64,000 bases of DNA from JAGQZY01 sp964588335 (lineage in GTDB: Bacteria; Bdellovibrionota; Bdellovibrionia; Bdellovibrionales; JAGQZY01). Location: NCBI GenBank assembly GCA_964588335.1, contig CAZPOV010000013.1, positions 1-64,000 of the forward strand. The letters run 5' to 3'. How positions within the stretch are numbered: the first letter of the stretch is position 1; each line of letters opens with the position of its first letter. A program made the position numbers and the translations under genes. Below are positions 42,502-51,914 of this stretch, piece by piece. Under the pieces are notes generated by a model that was not told the DNA's origin, searched no databases, and saw nothing but the letters and a program-made list of their open reading frames with translations.

Positions 42502-42559
42502 ACGCCTCGGTCCCCGCCCCCCTGTAAAACAGGTACCTTGCTTAAAAATGGAGGCGGTT

Positions 42560-43444
42560 TTGAAAACTCACTTTTTTATTATCTTCTTTGCAATTTTGGT
42601 TTTGGTCGTACCACCGAACGCTAGCGCCAACAACGGCACCACTAAAAAAGACGTGGCGTCGCTCTTGGTTCTTATTGATCTTAGCCCGTCAATGAAACCC
42701 CACCGGATGAAGATGACAAAACTGGCTCCCCTTGTTAAAGCGGCCATGGAGAAATCGCGATGTGAGTTTCAAGTCGCTGTCGGCAGTATCCTTTATAAAG
42801 ACTTTTCTTTTTCAAGTCTCACCCCGTGGGCCGAGCCCGGAGGCGAGCTTTGGGTGACACAAGACACACCCGAGGGACCGCAAAAGATTCATGACCGCAT
42901 TGCCTTCCCACACGATACTGTGCACCCCACTCACGATGGTGACCAACATAAAGGAATTCCTCGAAGTGGCGACGAGTTGACCTATTCCAGTCTCGTCGAA
43001 TCCATTGCAACCAATTGGGATCAACTGCGTGACTCACAAGTGATTGGAACCATTCTTTTGACGGATGCTGTGCCAGCTTACGAAACCTACACTCCCCAAG
43101 AGGCCGTCAATCAAATCAAGCAAAGGTTAGGAAACATTCCTTACCTGTCGGCCCAAATCGTCGCCGACGTATACAGTGGAATGATGGTTGAGCCGAATCA
43201 CCTTATTAACTCTCAAACCGGAGAAAAAATCCCCCTGTGCGGGCCTGACCACGAGGGCGATCAAACGCCGGGATTTATGCTCAGTACCAGTCACTGGAAA
43301 AGTAAAAACCCAGATGCGATCAATCAATTTACCGATATCCTGTATGCAGAACAGTGGGATATCTGTGAGCCAGAGTATGATGAAAAACTCAGAAAATTCA
43401 TTGAGTCCATCCTGCTTGTGGGTGGCTGTCTGCCCGTTTCCTAG
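42560..43444 (+). CDS. Exported von Willebrand A-like protein
   Basis: The product is about 294 residues. A signal peptide (FFIIFFAILVLVVPPNASAN) is followed by VLIDLSPSM, which fits the MIDAS start DxSxS (D40, S42, S44). A later TDAVPAYETY (about residue 170) fits the MIDAS Asp. Five Cys (SRCEF, PLCGPD, WDICEP, GGCLP) suggest disulfides. The GGAGG is placed so that the TTG at 42560 has normal spacing; the ATG at 42548 overlaps that ribosome site. The next gene starts 9 bp later, likely one operon. It may bind a metal-dependent ligand in the periplasm. Confidence 0.75.
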   Translation: MKTHFFIIFFAILVLVVPPNASANNGTTKKDVASLLVLIDLSPSMKPHRMKMTKLAPLVKAAMEKSRCEFQVAVGSILYKDFSFSSLTPWAEPGGELWVTQDTPEGPQKIHDRIAFPHDTVHPTHDGDQHKGIPRSGDELTYSSLVESIATNWDQLRDSQVIGTILLTDAVPAYETYTPQEAVNQIKQRLGNIPYLSAQIVADVYSGMMVEPNHLINSQTGEKIPLCGPDHEGDQTPGFMLSTSHWKSKNPDAINQFTDILYAEQWDICEPEYDEKLRKFIESILLVGGCLPVS

Positions 43445-43453
43445 GACCCATCG

Positions 43454-44413
43454 ATGAGCCGGCGAGTGATTGAAATTGTGTTGTTGGTGGTTTTAATCGC
43501 CGCGGCTTTTGTTATTGGTCAAAGCTGGAAGTTTCCCAATAAAAATCTAACGGCACAAACTCAACAAGCCCAGATCAAACTTGAAGAACTAAAAAACCAA
43601 ATGCAAGACATCTACGATAATGACTTGCAAGACTACGCCCGACTCAAAACTCTTGAAGCCAAGTACCAATCGGCCAATACCATTCTCAGTAAAATGATGA
43701 CGATTTTTCTTGCCGAACTCAGCTTGAAACTCAACCAAAAAGACATTGATAAGGTCACCCAACCCTTGCAACAAAGCCTCGTCGATGAAAAAGACGCTGG
43801 TGAAAACAAATCCTGCCCTCCCACCGAGAGTCCGATTTGCCCCAGTCTTCAGCAACTGGCAAAGGAGCAAGGTAAGCGTGTTATCGACGCTGAGCTTTCT
43901 GCAGCCAACCGAAACCCAAAATGGACTGAGCAAGAAAAAAAACTTTCTGAAATTCGCTCTGAGGACGACGTCATTGAGTTTTTAGAGGCTGTAGAAATTA
44001 AGGATTTTTTCTCAGAAATTGCTAAGGCCTCTGGCGCTGATGCTAAAGTTCTTCAGAAAATGCAGGGTTCCTTTACAGGCACTTTGTACTACGACGATCC
44101 TGAAACTCAACCGGCAGAGATCGTGATGGAGTTGGACGCGCACATTGAGGACGGTTCTATTGTTGGCAACAATGAGATCAAACTCTCTCGCAACGGAAAA
44201 GCTTTCTCTCACTCTTCGGGTTCTGGAGAAATCAAAAACTATAAAAAAACCGCGGCCTCAGATAAAGTTCTTTTCCTCGATTTGGGTGGTAAAACCGGTT
44301 ACTTGCAACTTTACAGTCTTAACAATGGCAACACTTTAATCGGCAATTATTACCGACAGATGGATGTCTCTAAATTCGTGAAGAAAGGTCGCGCCCACCT
44401 GCTTCGCAATTAG
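43454..44413 (+). CDS. Membrane-anchored protein with coiled coil
   Basis: This 319-residue protein is not recognised. It has an N-terminal transmembrane anchor (about 5-22), then a coiled-coil segment (32-75, QTQQAQIKLEELKNQMQDIYDN). A helical middle contains a CPPTESPICP disulfide loop, and a beta-rich C-terminal domain (about 195-310) has strands such as GSFTGTLYYDD and VLFLDLGGKTGYLQLYSL. It starts 9 bp after the von Willebrand A-like gene, so the two probably work together in the periplasm or cell envelope. No family is identified. Confidence 0.72.
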   Translation: MSRRVIEIVLLVVLIAAAFVIGQSWKFPNKNLTAQTQQAQIKLEELKNQMQDIYDNDLQDYARLKTLEAKYQSANTILSKMMTIFLAELSLKLNQKDIDKVTQPLQQSLVDEKDAGENKSCPPTESPICPSLQQLAKEQGKRVIDAELSAANRNPKWTEQEKKLSEIRSEDDVIEFLEAVEIKDFFSEIAKASGADAKVLQKMQGSFTGTLYYDDPETQPAEIVMELDAHIEDGSIVGNNEIKLSRNGKAFSHSSGSGEIKNYKKTAASDKVLFLDLGGKTGYLQLYSLNNGNTLIGNYYRQMDVSKFVKKGRAHLLRN

Positions 44414-44419
44414 CGGGAT

Positions 44420-45679
44420 CTATTTTGCCTTTAAATTGTGACCTACAGATTCTGCAATGTTTTCAGATATCAGTTCATGACCAAGAGCTGTTGTATGCCC
44501 CCAGCTTTGTTGAAAGCGATCAATAAAAATCTCCTCGTAGGGTCGCTCGCTTAGCACTTTTAAAAAATTTTGTCTATTCTCAACAAACACCACCCCATCT
44601 TGCTGCCACCTTTTTATATCAAGAATCGTCTTCAACTCAGTCAAAGACAGCGTCGGATACTGCATAATAAAAAGCTTTACCCCTTTGCGTTCACATATTT
44701 GTTTTAATAAGGCGAAGTTTCGAGATAACGCTTTAAACCTCTCTCCATGCAAAAGTACGACTCCGAGGTCCGCAAAAAACCTTTCGATTCGAGGAGGACG
44801 ATAATTTGTAAAAACGCCATTTATTTCAGACAAGGTTTTTTCATGAAGGTTTGTTCCATATGTGAACAATAGTTTTTCTATAATTTTTAAACTATCAGTC
44901 TTCATAGGTGGCTTAGCTGCCAGCCAAGACATCCAGAATTGGACGTCTGAACGAGATGGGCATAAATCATAAAGTTCTTTAACAACCTCATCTTTATAAG
45001 CAGGGAGGGATGCATATCCCTGTGTCTCGAAATTCTTTGTCATTGCCGTCACTATAGCAGAAGCTGTTTTACAACGATCCATTTGACCTAAGCTCATCAA
45101 AAAACCTTCAAAACCTAACGTCTTCCATCTTTCACTCAGTTCCTGCGAATTAGGGAAATGGTCAAGACTAGCAAAGTTGACCGGACGGTAAATCTCCGAA
45201 TCCTTTCTTTTAAGGACTATACTCTTTAGCCAATTAAAAATCTTTACAACTCGTAGTTGGTTCAAAAAGTTTTCTGCTCTTCTCGAAGGATCAGGAACAA
45301 AAATTTCACCATTCAGATCATTTACACCCATCATTGCAACAACGATATCAACGGAATGATGGCTCACATAATTCTGGAATTTTTTTAACAAAAGTGGCGT
45401 GGTGATCCCTGCCGTTGCCAGGTTGGTTACCTCCACCGAAAACCCATCTCCTCTTAACTTCTTTTCAAGGCGGACCGGCCAAGCCGAATTCAGGTTTTCC
45501 GAATAAACATCAGCGGTTGTGGATTCACCCAAAGTGACAATTTTAATATCACCAGACGAACCAACGAAACCTCGCAGCAGAGAGGGAAAACTTAACGAAA
45601 AACCTATCAATCTCATGATTATTTCAAGAAGAAGAAAAAAGACTAAAAAGTTTACGACAAGCTTTTTAAAAACCTTCAT
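44420..45679 (-). CDS. Membrane-anchored SGNH/GDSL hydrolase
   Basis: The 419-residue protein has an N-terminal anchor (about 8-25). SGNH blocks follow: block I VTLGESTT (Ser nucleophile), block II TNLATAGITT, block III MMGVNDLNG, and block V near the end as SWGHTTALGHELISE with the catalytic His. The large middle insertion (about 140-290) is not recognised. SGNH enzymes of this arrangement often add or remove acyl groups from cell-surface polysaccharide. The gene is visibly more A+T-rich than its neighbours in codon choice, which may mean a different history. No polysaccharide genes are adjacent. Confidence 0.82.
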   Translation of the reverse strand: MKVFKKLVVNFLVFFLLLEIIMRLIGFSLSFPSLLRGFVGSSGDIKIVTLGESTTADVYSENLNSAWPVRLEKKLRGDGFSVEVTNLATAGITTPLLLKKFQNYVSHHSVDIVVAMMGVNDLNGEIFVPDPSRRAENFLNQLRVVKIFNWLKSIVLKRKDSEIYRPVNFASLDHFPNSQELSERWKTLGFEGFLMSLGQMDRCKTASAIVTAMTKNFETQGYASLPAYKDEVVKELYDLCPSRSDVQFWMSWLAAKPPMKTDSLKIIEKLLFTYGTNLHEKTLSEINGVFTNYRPPRIERFFADLGVVLLHGERFKALSRNFALLKQICERKGVKLFIMQYPTLSLTELKTILDIKRWQQDGVVFVENRQNFLKVLSERPYEEIFIDRFQQSWGHTTALGHELISENIAESVGHNLKAK

Positions 45680-45803
45680 TCAGTTATTTGACCACAGTTC
45701 AACGTCCGAGCCAAACAAGACCTAGCTCTCTTAGAGGCTAAAACAAATTAGGTCTGTCGTTGATTGAAGAATTGGATTTTTTATAGATATCAAAGACTCT
45801 GCT

Positions 45804-45826
45804 GAAAAAAACGCCCTATCATAGGG
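45804..45826 (-). terminator. Rho-independent terminator of tex
   Basis: CCCTA (45814-45818) pairs with TAGGG (45822-45826) over a 3-base loop, and the minus strand continues CG then seven T. It is 37 bp beyond the tex stop. Confidence 0.8.
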
Positions 45827-45862
45827 AGGCCCCTTCATTGAAGAGACCCTAAAGCTTTGTAT

Positions 45863-48232
45863 CTAGTCTTTTTTCAAGTCCTGTAGGGCTGCAAAAGGAT
45901 TGTTGAAGGGCTGGGCCGGGCGTCTGGGTTTGCCACCGCCTTTTTGTCCACCCTTACGAGGACCTTTGCCACCTTTGGGTTTGCCCTTGCCTTTTCCTTT
46001 CGCGTTCTTATCACCTTTAAACGACACACGCTTTTTGGGTTTGCCGGCTGACTTGGCGTTGTCGCCAAATTTCATGGTCAAAGACACTTGGCTTTTATCG
46101 ATGTCCACACCCTTAACCTGAACTTGAACTTGGTCCCCAGGACTCAACATTTTTTGAGGATCATTGACAAATTGGTTGGCAATTTCAGAAATATGCACCA
46201 GTCCATCTTGATGAACTCCGATATCGACAAACGCACCAAAGTTGGTGACGTTGGTAACGATGCCGTTGCAGATCATTCCTTCTTTCAAATCGCCGATTTC
46301 AAAGATATCGTCTCGGAAATGAAAAACTTTAAAAGGGTCCCTTGGATCACGACCGGGCTTTTTAAGCTCAGCGACAATATCTTTAAATGTAAACTCACCA
46401 ATAAGCTCAGACCATTTGTCAGAGAGCGCTTCGATTTTTTTTGCATTCTCACCAAACAGGTTTGATACGTTCTCTCCAAGCTCCTTGGCCATATCGCGAA
46501 CCGCACTGTAACGTTCCGGATGCACACCGGTGGAGTCCAATGGAACTTCTCCGCCCTGAATGCGCAAGAAGCCCACCGCTTGCTCGTAAGACTTCGAGTT
46601 GAAGTTCGGCACATTGGCAAGGTCATCTCGTCTTTTAAACAAACCTTTTTCACGTCGGAATTTAACAATATTAGTAGCAATCCCAGGGCCGATACCCGCC
46701 ACATGCTGCAAGAGGTGCTCGGAGGCCGTATTCACGTCAACCCCCACATAGTTCACACAGTCCTCAACAACAGATTCTAGTTTTTTCTTTAAGGTCGATT
46801 GCGAGACATCATGTTGATACTGCCCAACGCCAATACTCTTCGGTTCAATTTTCACCAATTCGGCCAAGGGATCTTGCAAACGGCGAGCAATAGAAATTGC
46901 ACCTCGCACGGTGATATCAAGGTCCGGAAACTCTTCGCGAGCCACATCGCTGGCTGAATAGACACTGGCTCCCGACTCGTTGATCAATACCACCGGGATA
47001 TTCTTATCCAGGTCTTTTAAAACTTTGCGGATAAAGATTTCAGCCTCGCGGCCGCCGGTGCCGTTACCAACAGCCACCGCATCAATTTCAATTTGCTTCA
47101 AAACTTGTGAAAACAATTCTTTGGCATTGTCCTCGGCCTTTTCGCCTTGGGTTTTTAAAACCGTGTGAGAGATAAATTGCCCTTTGTTATCCACCAGAGC
47201 CACTTTGCAACCCGTGCGCAAACCAGGGTCAATCCCTAAAACACAGCGCGAACCAAAGGGACTGGCCAACAACAACTTTCGCACATTTTCGGCGAAGACC
47301 TCGATGGCAAACAGGTCGGCCTGATCTTTTAATTTTTTATGAACCTCGTTGGTGATTGATGGAACCACGTGCACCGTGAAAGCTGTTTTGGCAACCGTCA
47401 GCAAAAAGCTTTTCACTTTGTCGTCAGGGTTGGGAGCCACAGCTCTTTCGAAGTCGGTCAGCAAAGCCTCGTCATCTGGGCTTGAAATAGTGACTGTCAA
47501 CTCGCCCTCTTTCCAGCCTCGGCGCATGGCCAGATAGCGGTGAGAGTTCTTCTTTTCAAGCAGAGAGGTGACTTTTTCAGAATGCTCAAAATAGGTTTCA
47601 AATTTTGATTTTGGTTTTACCTTCTTGCCGGGTTTGGATTCGACCATTCCCTTTTCGAAATAATTGCTGCGCACTTGTTCGCGGAGATCCGGGTCATTGG
47701 ATATTTTTTCCACAAGGATATGCTGAGCTCCCCGCATCACCTCTTCGTAGGTTGCAAATTTTGCACTGGGATTGATGAACTCTTTCGCTTTGACCTCTAG
47801 AGTTAGGGAGTTGTCGCCTTCGCCACGGCCCAGATTCCAAATCCATTGGGCGTAGGGCTCTAGCCCCGCCTCTCGAGCCAGTGTGGCTTTGGTTTTCTTT
47901 TTCTTCTTATACGGACGATACAGTTCTTCGACTTCAGCCAAATCCCAGGCGCTTAAAATTCGCTTTTTTAACTCATCAGTCAGATTGCCTTGTTCTTCCA
48001 CTTCCTTCAGAACGAACTCTTTGCGCTTGAGTACCTCTTGATACTCTTGAGCCGCATCGATCACATCGCGGATTTGGACTTCATCCAGGTTCCCGGTTTT
48101 TTCTTTCCGATAGCGGGCAATAAAAGGAACCGTGGCTCCTTCATTGGTCAATTCGATGACGGCCTTGGCCGACTTCCAATTGATTTGGGGAAGTTTTTCG
48201 ACAACGAATTTCTCTAGCGTCTTTTGCTGCAT
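45863..48232 (-). CDS. tex: Tex-like RNA-binding protein (S1 domain)
   Basis: The 789-residue protein has the Tex order: N-terminal helical part with TVPFIARYRKEKTGNLDEVQ and ELYRPYKKKKKTKATLAREAGLEP. The YqgF-like domain (VLGIDPGLRTGCKVALVD) follows, then helix-hairpin-helix motifs (HVAGIGPGIATNIV) and an S1 domain (GMICNGIVTNVTNFGAFVDIGVHQDGLVHISE). Tex binds nucleic acid and is linked to transcription and toxin-gene regulation. A 65-residue basic Lys/Gly/Pro-rich tail (KGKGKGKPKGGKGPRKGG) is longer than in most Tex proteins. AGAGG precedes the ATG. It is a single gene. Confidence 0.96.
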   Translation of the reverse strand: MQQKTLEKFVVEKLPQINWKSAKAVIELTNEGATVPFIARYRKEKTGNLDEVQIRDVIDAAQEYQEVLKRKEFVLKEVEEQGNLTDELKKRILSAWDLAEVEELYRPYKKKKKTKATLAREAGLEPYAQWIWNLGRGEGDNSLTLEVKAKEFINPSAKFATYEEVMRGAQHILVEKISNDPDLREQVRSNYFEKGMVESKPGKKVKPKSKFETYFEHSEKVTSLLEKKNSHRYLAMRRGWKEGELTVTISSPDDEALLTDFERAVAPNPDDKVKSFLLTVAKTAFTVHVVPSITNEVHKKLKDQADLFAIEVFAENVRKLLLASPFGSRCVLGIDPGLRTGCKVALVDNKGQFISHTVLKTQGEKAEDNAKELFSQVLKQIEIDAVAVGNGTGGREAEIFIRKVLKDLDKNIPVVLINESGASVYSASDVAREEFPDLDITVRGAISIARRLQDPLAELVKIEPKSIGVGQYQHDVSQSTLKKKLESVVEDCVNYVGVDVNTASEHLLQHVAGIGPGIATNIVKFRREKGLFKRRDDLANVPNFNSKSYEQAVGFLRIQGGEVPLDSTGVHPERYSAVRDMAKELGENVSNLFGENAKKIEALSDKWSELIGEFTFKDIVAELKKPGRDPRDPFKVFHFRDDIFEIGDLKEGMICNGIVTNVTNFGAFVDIGVHQDGLVHISEIANQFVNDPQKMLSPGDQVQVQVKGVDIDKSQVSLTMKFGDNAKSAGKPKKRVSFKGDKNAKGKGKGKPKGGKGPRKGGQKGGGKPRRPAQPFNNPFAALQDLKKD

Positions 48233-48431
48233 AAGCCTCTAATCCTGTGGTCTTCAAAGGTCCGTTTTTACGAAATTTCTGCTTTGATTTCCAGCGTTTA
48301 AAAGAGATTCCCTAGATTCTTGGCAAATATTTAACGAAAATGGGAACAGACCGCCTTTCGTTCCCCGATGCGTCATAAATCCTTGTCCCTTTTTACTTTC
48401 AACCTGCCTCCAAATCCCCTAAAAACAGACT

Positions 48432-49508
48432 ATGGATTTGGCAAAAAAATGGTCAGCAAAAGAATTAATGGAAATCGGAGGAGCTCTTCTGCCCGAGAGC
48501 CTGGGCTCTCTTGATGTGACAGTGGATAACTTTTCTTCGGTTTCCAGCAGCACCCCAAACAGTTTTGGCTTTATAAACAGCCCAAAGACCCTGATGGCCG
48601 CTGAAGAGAGTGCCCTGGCCTGCATCATTGCTCCTATTAAGCTCAAAGACAAAATTGAAAGTTTGAATTCTAAAAAAACCTGGCTTCTGTCTCCCAACGT
48701 TGATTTAGCAGCGCGCGAAGTAAAAAAAGCCGCGGTCTTTCCAACACCCTACCGAGCCTACTTGAATGGAGTTCACGGTACAGCCATTGTCGACGCTTCA
48801 GCCGAAATTGGATTGGGTGTCACAATAGGCCCGCATGCTGTTATTGGTAAGAATGTAAAGATTGGTGAAGGCTGTTTCGTCGGCGCCAACGCCGTTATTG
48901 AAGAAAACGTCACCATAAAAAGTCAAACCACGATACACCCCTTGGCCTACATCGGACACTCCTGTGAAATTGGTCACAATTGTGAAATCATGCCGCAGGC
49001 TTGCATCGGCTCCGAAGGGTATGGCTACGCCCACGATCAGTTTGGCAACCATTATCGAATTCCCCACACCGGACGAGTGATCCTTGAAGACGATGTGCAT
49101 GTGGGCGCTTCAAGCGCCATTGATCGCGGCACTATTGAAGACAGCCGGATCGGGCAAGGAACCAAGATTGATAACCATGTCCACTTGGCTCATAACACGG
49201 TGATTGGCAAAAATGGTTTAATAACAGCGCATGTGGTTGTCGCCGGATCATCGACCATTGGTGACAATTTTATGGTCGGTGGAAATTCAGCGATTAACGG
49301 GCATATAAAAATCACTGACAATGTCAGCGTCGCCGGTTTTTCTGGAATCGCCAATGACGTAAAAGAGCCCGGTCAGTACGGCGGCTACCCGCTTGTTCCC
49401 CTTAAGAAACATCTGAAAGCGAAGGCCAGTCTGGTGCACTTGCCAGAGTTTCGTAAACAAATGAACCGCGTTTTACGAAAGCTCTTTCCCGAGGACTTTG
49501 AATCCTGA
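48432..49508 (+). CDS. lpxD: UDP-3-O-acylglucosamine N-acyltransferase
   Basis: The 358-residue protein has an N-terminal uridine-binding domain (1-105), then left-handed beta-helix hexapeptide repeats (IGLGVTIGPHAVIGKNVKIG and onward). The active-site stretch DNHVHLAHN holds catalytic H254, with GSEGYGYA and IDRGT typical of LpxD. It adds the second acyl chain in lipid A synthesis using acyl-ACP, in the cytoplasm. Its presence shows a lipid A outer membrane. No other lpx or fab genes adjoin it, so it is unlinked from the usual bamA-lpxD-fabZ-lpxA cluster. It converges on the TSP1 lipoprotein gene with a 6 bp gap. Confidence 0.96.
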   Translation: MDLAKKWSAKELMEIGGALLPESLGSLDVTVDNFSSVSSSTPNSFGFINSPKTLMAAEESALACIIAPIKLKDKIESLNSKKTWLLSPNVDLAAREVKKAAVFPTPYRAYLNGVHGTAIVDASAEIGLGVTIGPHAVIGKNVKIGEGCFVGANAVIEENVTIKSQTTIHPLAYIGHSCEIGHNCEIMPQACIGSEGYGYAHDQFGNHYRIPHTGRVILEDDVHVGASSAIDRGTIEDSRIGQGTKIDNHVHLAHNTVIGKNGLITAHVVVAGSSTIGDNFMVGGNSAINGHIKITDNVSVAGFSGIANDVKEPGQYGGYPLVPLKKHLKAKASLVHLPEFRKQMNRVLRKLFPEDFES

Positions 49509-49514
49509 AAAAAA

Positions 49515-51035
49515 TTAATTGTCGCGTTTGCGACAGATCACGGATTTAAGATATTGAACCGTCGATCCTGAATTGTAGTCGACATTGCGATAGTCCCATC
49601 GCACGTAGTTCTGACCTCGAACCGGACAACTCTGATAACGACCATTCACAGCTTGGTTACAAAGAATGAAAGCATTTCTGTTCCCCCCGGCCCCAGCAGA
49701 ATAAGTTCCGGTGGTCCATGAAACCACATCGAAGTGACCTTGAAATCGACAGTACTCACGAGCCACCATTTGTGTGGACATCGACCCCATCAAACGATGA
49801 TTGAGTCCAATTCGGTAGGTGTGATCGATGTAAGGGGGACCGTCATCGTCGCGACCATAGTAAAGTCTCTGTCGATAAGTCAGAAAAATATTATTGTGAT
49901 TGTAAGCTCTAAAACAGCGAAAAAAGTAAGGATCATAAACCTGGCCAGCTGTGCAATCGCCCGGCTGCTGAATGCCTCCGCCGCCACCACCACCGGGGCC
50001 GTCATCATCGTTGCCTCCGCCAGTGCCACCGGTGCCGCCGGTTCCACCGACTCCATTGTAAGGGTCGGTGGCGTCAGGATCTCGATCGCAAGACCCATTA
50101 ATAAAAATTTCGTTATCAGCACACTCTGATGGGGCACAATCTCGAATTCGACATAATTTTGTATGAACGGCGCCAATAATATCCGGACTGGTCGCCAGTG
50201 GGTTGGTGATTGTAGTGTCGACACAATTGACTCCGTTGATCGCAACTCCGCCGTCGGCGCAGGCCGTGGCGACAGTGTCCATGTCACAATCAGAGCCACC
50301 GTTACGAGGTGCTGGGTTGTTGCAAGCGCGGTTGCGAATTTCGATTCCATCGCCACAGACTTTTGAACACGTGGTGCCGTTGTTATAAACGAACCAATCG
50401 CCCCAATCGCCCCAATCACCATTTTCAACAGTGAGTCCGGATTCTACAGTGATCGTCTGACCTCGTCCGTATTTCAGCAGGTTCCCACCAATCTCAATGG
50501 CGTTACCGGTCGCCAATCGCGAAATCGTAAAATCGATTTCGTCTTTCAGAGGAATGTTTTCTATCACAAAGGAGTCGGGGCAGCGCTCGGTTCCCGGCGA
50601 GCCCGAAAGATCAAGACAAACAATCTGTTGACGGTCATCACTTAAATATACCAATTCTTTATCACCACCATTGGAGTCGAGATCCACAAAAAGCATTTTG
50701 GTTTGAGGATCGGGACGAGCCGGCAAAGCCATAATATTGAATTGCTCGGTAAAGGCCCCAGAGCGGACCACTCGAATCATTGTTTGTCCACCGTCGGGAG
50801 ATTCGGAAACAAACACAGCATCTTCGAAAGTATTCAAATCAAAATCACCAAAAAGAACCTTTGAGACAATTTGATTGGACGTCGGCATTGTTGTGGATTG
50901 ATTGGGCCATGGATAGGACTCACCTAAAGACGATGCCGTGGAAGCATTGTAAGGGCGATCGACAAAGCGACCACAGTTATTAAAAAAGAAAAGTAAGGCT
51001 ATCCCCGCAAGAGATAGGCTCCCCCATAACTTCAT
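49515..51035 (-). CDS. Lipoprotein with thrombospondin type-1 domain
   Basis: The 506-residue protein starts with a lipoprotein-like signal (LLFFFNNC, Cys 21; Asn at -1 is unusual). Residues 55-190 resemble FG-GAP/VCBS-type repeats (VLFGDFDLNTFEDAVF, FVDLDSNGGDKELVYL). Residues 207-250 form a thrombospondin type-1 repeat: W208, W211 and W214 spaced WxxWxxW, then TTCSKVCGDGIEIRNRAC and NPAPRNGGSDC. More Cys-rich sequence and a Gly-rich linker (about 325-355) lead to a Cys/Tyr-rich C-terminal domain (360-506). Likely a surface adhesin. TSP1 modules are mainly animal and protozoan. Confidence 0.85.
   Translation of the reverse strand: MKLWGSLSLAGIALLFFFNNCGRFVDRPYNASTASSLGESYPWPNQSTTMPTSNQIVSKVLFGDFDLNTFEDAVFVSESPDGGQTMIRVVRSGAFTEQFNIMALPARPDPQTKMLFVDLDSNGGDKELVYLSDDRQQIVCLDLSGSPGTERCPDSFVIENIPLKDEIDFTISRLATGNAIEIGGNLLKYGRGQTITVESGLTVENGDWGDWGDWFVYNNGTTCSKVCGDGIEIRNRACNNPAPRNGGSDCDMDTVATACADGGVAINGVNCVDTTITNPLATSPDIIGAVHTKLCRIRDCAPSECADNEIFINGSCDRDPDATDPYNGVGGTGGTGGTGGGNDDDGPGGGGGGGIQQPGDCTAGQVYDPYFFRCFRAYNHNNIFLTYRQRLYYGRDDDGPPYIDHTYRIGLNHRLMGSMSTQMVAREYCRFQGHFDVVSWTTGTYSAGAGGNRNAFILCNQAVNGRYQSCPVRGQNYVRWDYRNVDYNSGSTVQYLKSVICRKRDN
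50394..50420 (-). repeat. 9-bp tandem repeat inside the TSP1 domain
   Basis: CCAATCGCC occurs three times (last copy CCAATCACC). It encodes the Gly-Asp-Trp triplets that make the WxxWxxW motif, so the Trp ladder probably grew by slippage. Confidence 0.85.
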
Positions 51036-51105
51036 ACTGATTGAATCCCCCTTCAGTACCGTTATACCCTAATCATATTGTATCTTTAATGGACGATCGT
51101 GAAAA

Positions 51106-51798
51106 CTAGAGAGAGACCTTTTTCTTAAATTGAGACATTTTTAAAGCTTTTGAATGGGGAATCACCCCATATTTTTTAGCTGAGCTGTCGATTGAAATAA
51201 GCTCCACTTTTTGACTCAATTCCTTCAAATGCGGTTTCACCTGTTTGATATAGATCTGACGTTTACGGGGATTCATTGCGTAGGTTCCATTGGAATGAGG
51301 AAACAGCCACTCTTTGATTTGACTCAACAGGTGAGGAACGGCCGTCGTCAACGGCAGCTTTCCAGCCGCTTCAAAATCCTGAACCTCTGGTAGGGCCACA
51401 CCTTCCGACCTTTCATCGCCAACCACCTTTCCCTGCAAAGACACCAGCTGAACCACTTTGCTTTGCAACTCTGGATAGAGCAAAAGGGAATCAACACAGT
51501 CAGCAGCGGCGCGATCAAAACACACAAGATGGGATGGCGTTTTCTGTTCGCGCAAAAATTTAACAATATCAATGGTGCTTTCAGCAGGAGGTTTTTGGCT
51601 ATTGGTTAAAATAACTTGCGTAGGAGAACCACCAACAAGTTCTTCGAATTGCTGTCTGGCCTGTTTTGTGAGATCAAAAGGCACCACCAAAACCTTAGGT
51701 TGCGCCGGCTTCGAAGAGGAGGCCACGCAATGGACACCGCTCATAAAAATGATAAAAAATGGTATTGCAATAAAGCGCAACCAGCCCAAAGTTCCCAT
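51106..51798 (-). CDS. Exported or anchored protein of unknown function
   Basis: This 230-residue protein is not recognised. Residues 5-25 are a signal peptide or anchor ending in GVHCVASS, so a lipoprotein is possible but the lipobox is poor. The mature part alternates beta and alpha (KVLVVPFDLTKQARQQFEEL, PTQVILTNSQ, SHLVCFDRAAADCVDSLL, VVQLVSLQGKVVG) and resembles a periplasmic-binding Rossmann-like half without a clear family. The longest ORF begins TTG; the ATG at 51798 has TTGGA close by. It lies after the kinase gene on the same strand with a 96 bp gap. Confidence 0.62.
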   Translation of the reverse strand: MGTLGWLRFIAIPFFIIFMSGVHCVASSSKPAQPKVLVVPFDLTKQARQQFEELVGGSPTQVILTNSQKPPAESTIDIVKFLREQKTPSHLVCFDRAAADCVDSLLLYPELQSKVVQLVSLQGKVVGDERSEGVALPEVQDFEAAGKLPLTTAVPHLLSQIKEWLFPHSNGTYAMNPRKRQIYIKQVKPHLKELSQKVELISIDSSAKKYGVIPHSKALKMSQFKKKVSL

Positions 51799-51914
51799 AT
51801 CCAAGGCTCTTATAAGCAAATTGAATACCAGGGCAGATGAGGAACAGGCCTCTGTGAGACTGTATGGACTATAAAAAATTCAAGGTCGACTAGAGTTTGA
51901 TCAAAAAAGAAACG

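Noticed and set aside
49734..50428. ORFs of 131 and 182 codons across the TSP1 gene
   Set aside because: They are other frames of the TSP1 lipoprotein gene, which has a signal peptide and a coherent domain order.
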